Source of the DNA: an uncultured Allobaculum sp.
Lineage (GTDB): Bacteria; Bacillota_I; Bacilli_A; Erysipelotrichales; Erysipelotrichaceae
Direction of reading: 5' to 3'
Assembly (NCBI GenBank): GCA_910577085.1
Contig: CAJTLE010000157.1
Location: 1 to 5,162 of the forward strand
DNA: 5,162 nucleotides
Position 1 is the first letter of the stretch, and every line of letters starts with the position of its first letter. This document shows positions 4,812-5,162 of this stretch, in pieces. The position numbers and the translations under genes were made by a program. Under the pieces are notes generated by a model, which saw only the letters and a list, made by a program, of their open reading frames with translations, was not told the DNA's origin and ran no database searches.

Positions 4812-4866
4812 AAAAATGCTTATAGTCATCCGATAAGGCTTCAGAGAACTGTAAGCATTTTTACTT
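4812..4866. terminator. Strong bidirectional intrinsic terminator
   Basis: A 15-bp stem pairs AAAAATGCTTATAGT (4812-4826) with ACTGTAAGCATTTTT (4848-4862), with one G-U pair and a 21-nt loop. On the plus strand the T-tract continues as TTTTTACTTTTACT. On the minus strand the stem ends in six T (4816-4811). It can stop the candidate transcript from the left and the minus-strand membrane-protein transcript from the right. Confidence 0.8.
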
Positions 4867-5040
4867 TTACTATTTTTGAGTTTGTAAGAATATAAGGCCA
4901 AGCCGCACTGGAAGTGGTCACAACAAAACAAGCCGTTTCAAACGCTCCAGCTCAATCAGGATCTCAAAAATCAGAAGCTTCAATTGAAACTGAACGGAGC
5001 TGATCCTGGATCCCATGGCTCAGATTGAAGTTTAAAACGA
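4867..5040. other. Intergenic stretch without a convincing gene
   Basis: It lies between the bidirectional terminator and the stop of the right-edge gene. It holds a 32-codon minus-strand ORF (5016-4918, leucine-rich end LERLKRLVLL) with no RBS, and scattered short self-complementary pieces such as TTCAATTGAA, CAGGATC/GATCCTG and CTTCAAT/ATTGAAG. Neither supports a firm call. Confidence 0.5.
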
Positions 5041-5162
5041 TCAGAGAGCATACATGTGGCCGCCGGAATGATGATAACGGTTGCCAACATAGCGGCTGGA
5101 TCCAAATCCGATCAGGATAACAAAGATCGAGTTGAACAGATACAGGCCTAAGAAATAGCCCA
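5041..5162 (-). CDS. C-terminal end of an unrecognised membrane protein (continues past right edge)
   Basis: On the minus strand 39 codons read from the window edge to TGA at 5043-5041. They begin GYFLGLYLFNSIFVILIGFG, a transmembrane helix, and end in a short polar tail with SSRYVGNRYHHSGGHMYAL. The steady hydrophobic reading and natural codon choice support a real gene whose start is outside the window. The tail, rich in histidine and glycine, is not one I recognise. It probably ends its transcript at the bidirectional terminator about 180 bp downstream, converging on the plus-strand elements. Confidence 0.6.
   Translation of the reverse strand, partial: GYFLGLYLFNSIFVILIGFGSSRYVGNRYHHSGGHMYAL

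Larger units (their letters stand above)
4643..4866 (+). ncRNA. Possible small transcript between promoter and terminator
   Basis: The stretch is framed by a near-consensus promoter and a strong intrinsic terminator, and contains a perfect 10-bp inverted repeat (4720-4729/4761-4770). It resembles no RNA family I recognise (not tmRNA, 6S, SRP, RNase P or a common riboswitch, as far as I can tell by eye). It includes a possible 21-codon ORF (4760-4825, ATG to TAG, starting MLDRSIF and ending NKKCL) preceded by AAAGG four bases upstream of its ATG. The start codon abuts the 3' arm of the inverted repeat and the stop lies in the terminator stem. Whether it is an sRNA, a peptide mRNA or neither is open. 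Confidence 0.28.

Noticed and set aside
3425..4866. Possible CRISPR array or tandem repeat arrays among the many repeats
   Set aside because: The repeats seen are single pairs (inverted ends, one 16-bp direct pair); no regularly spaced direct repeats exist.
4918..5016. 32-codon minus-strand ORF with a leucine-rich end
   Set aside because: It has no ribosome binding site and no recognisable motif; its length is within chance expectation.

Overview
The window looks like an accessory stretch of a moderately A+T-rich Bacillota (Firmicutes) chromosome. The clues are strong AGGAGG-type ribosome binding sites, U-tailed intrinsic terminators, a lysine-rich multi-TM ABC permease of the FtsX/Bce style and an IS1634-type transposase. 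An Erysipelotrichia-like gut bacterium would fit, but that is only an impression from gene style and I cannot fix the genus.

Layout. (1) 2-1438, plus strand: the C-terminal part of a large FtsX-like ABC transporter permease whose 5' end lies outside the window, closed by a clear intrinsic terminator (1443-1490). (2) 1560-3385: a complete 1,816-bp insertion sequence of the IS1634 type. It has imperfect terminal inverted repeats, a perfect 5-bp TTTAA target duplication and an apparently intact 550-aa DDE transposase. Its leader is packed with copies of the TIR motif in both orientations, which could fold over the start of the transposase gene. (3) 3425-3637: a 197-bp non-coding MITE-like element with 15-bp perfect inverted ends GGCTCTTACGCAAAT (ISL3-like) and an 8-bp target duplication carrying one mismatch. 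(4) 3637-3735 and about 4493-4660, plus strand: two small, related coding remnants (TGA..xVxSVFDE) that share a 16-bp identical stretch. (5) Between them on the minus strand is a complete phd-doc toxin-antitoxin operon (4434 down to 3808) with its own promoter, paired-palindrome operator, strong RBS, TAG-ATG gene junction and terminator. (6) 4608-4866: an intergenic stretch with a near-consensus promoter, an internal 10-bp inverted repeat and a strong bidirectional terminator, which together outline a possible small transcript. (7) 5041-5162, minus strand: the last 39 codons of an unrecognised membrane protein that enters from the right edge.

How it fits together. The permease gene and the right-edge membrane protein are resident genes. 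The 3.6 kb between them has collected insertions and debris: an IS, a MITE, remnants of an older plus-strand gene or duplicated gene ends, and a toxin-antitoxin cassette in the opposite direction. The TA module is the only complete non-transposase operon. The parts most worth a second look are the MITE-like element, the short direct repeats in coding phase around the TA module, the YefM-like spacing of the TA operator palindromes, and the promoter-hairpin-terminator unit at 4608-4866. I do not see a clearly new multi-gene system.
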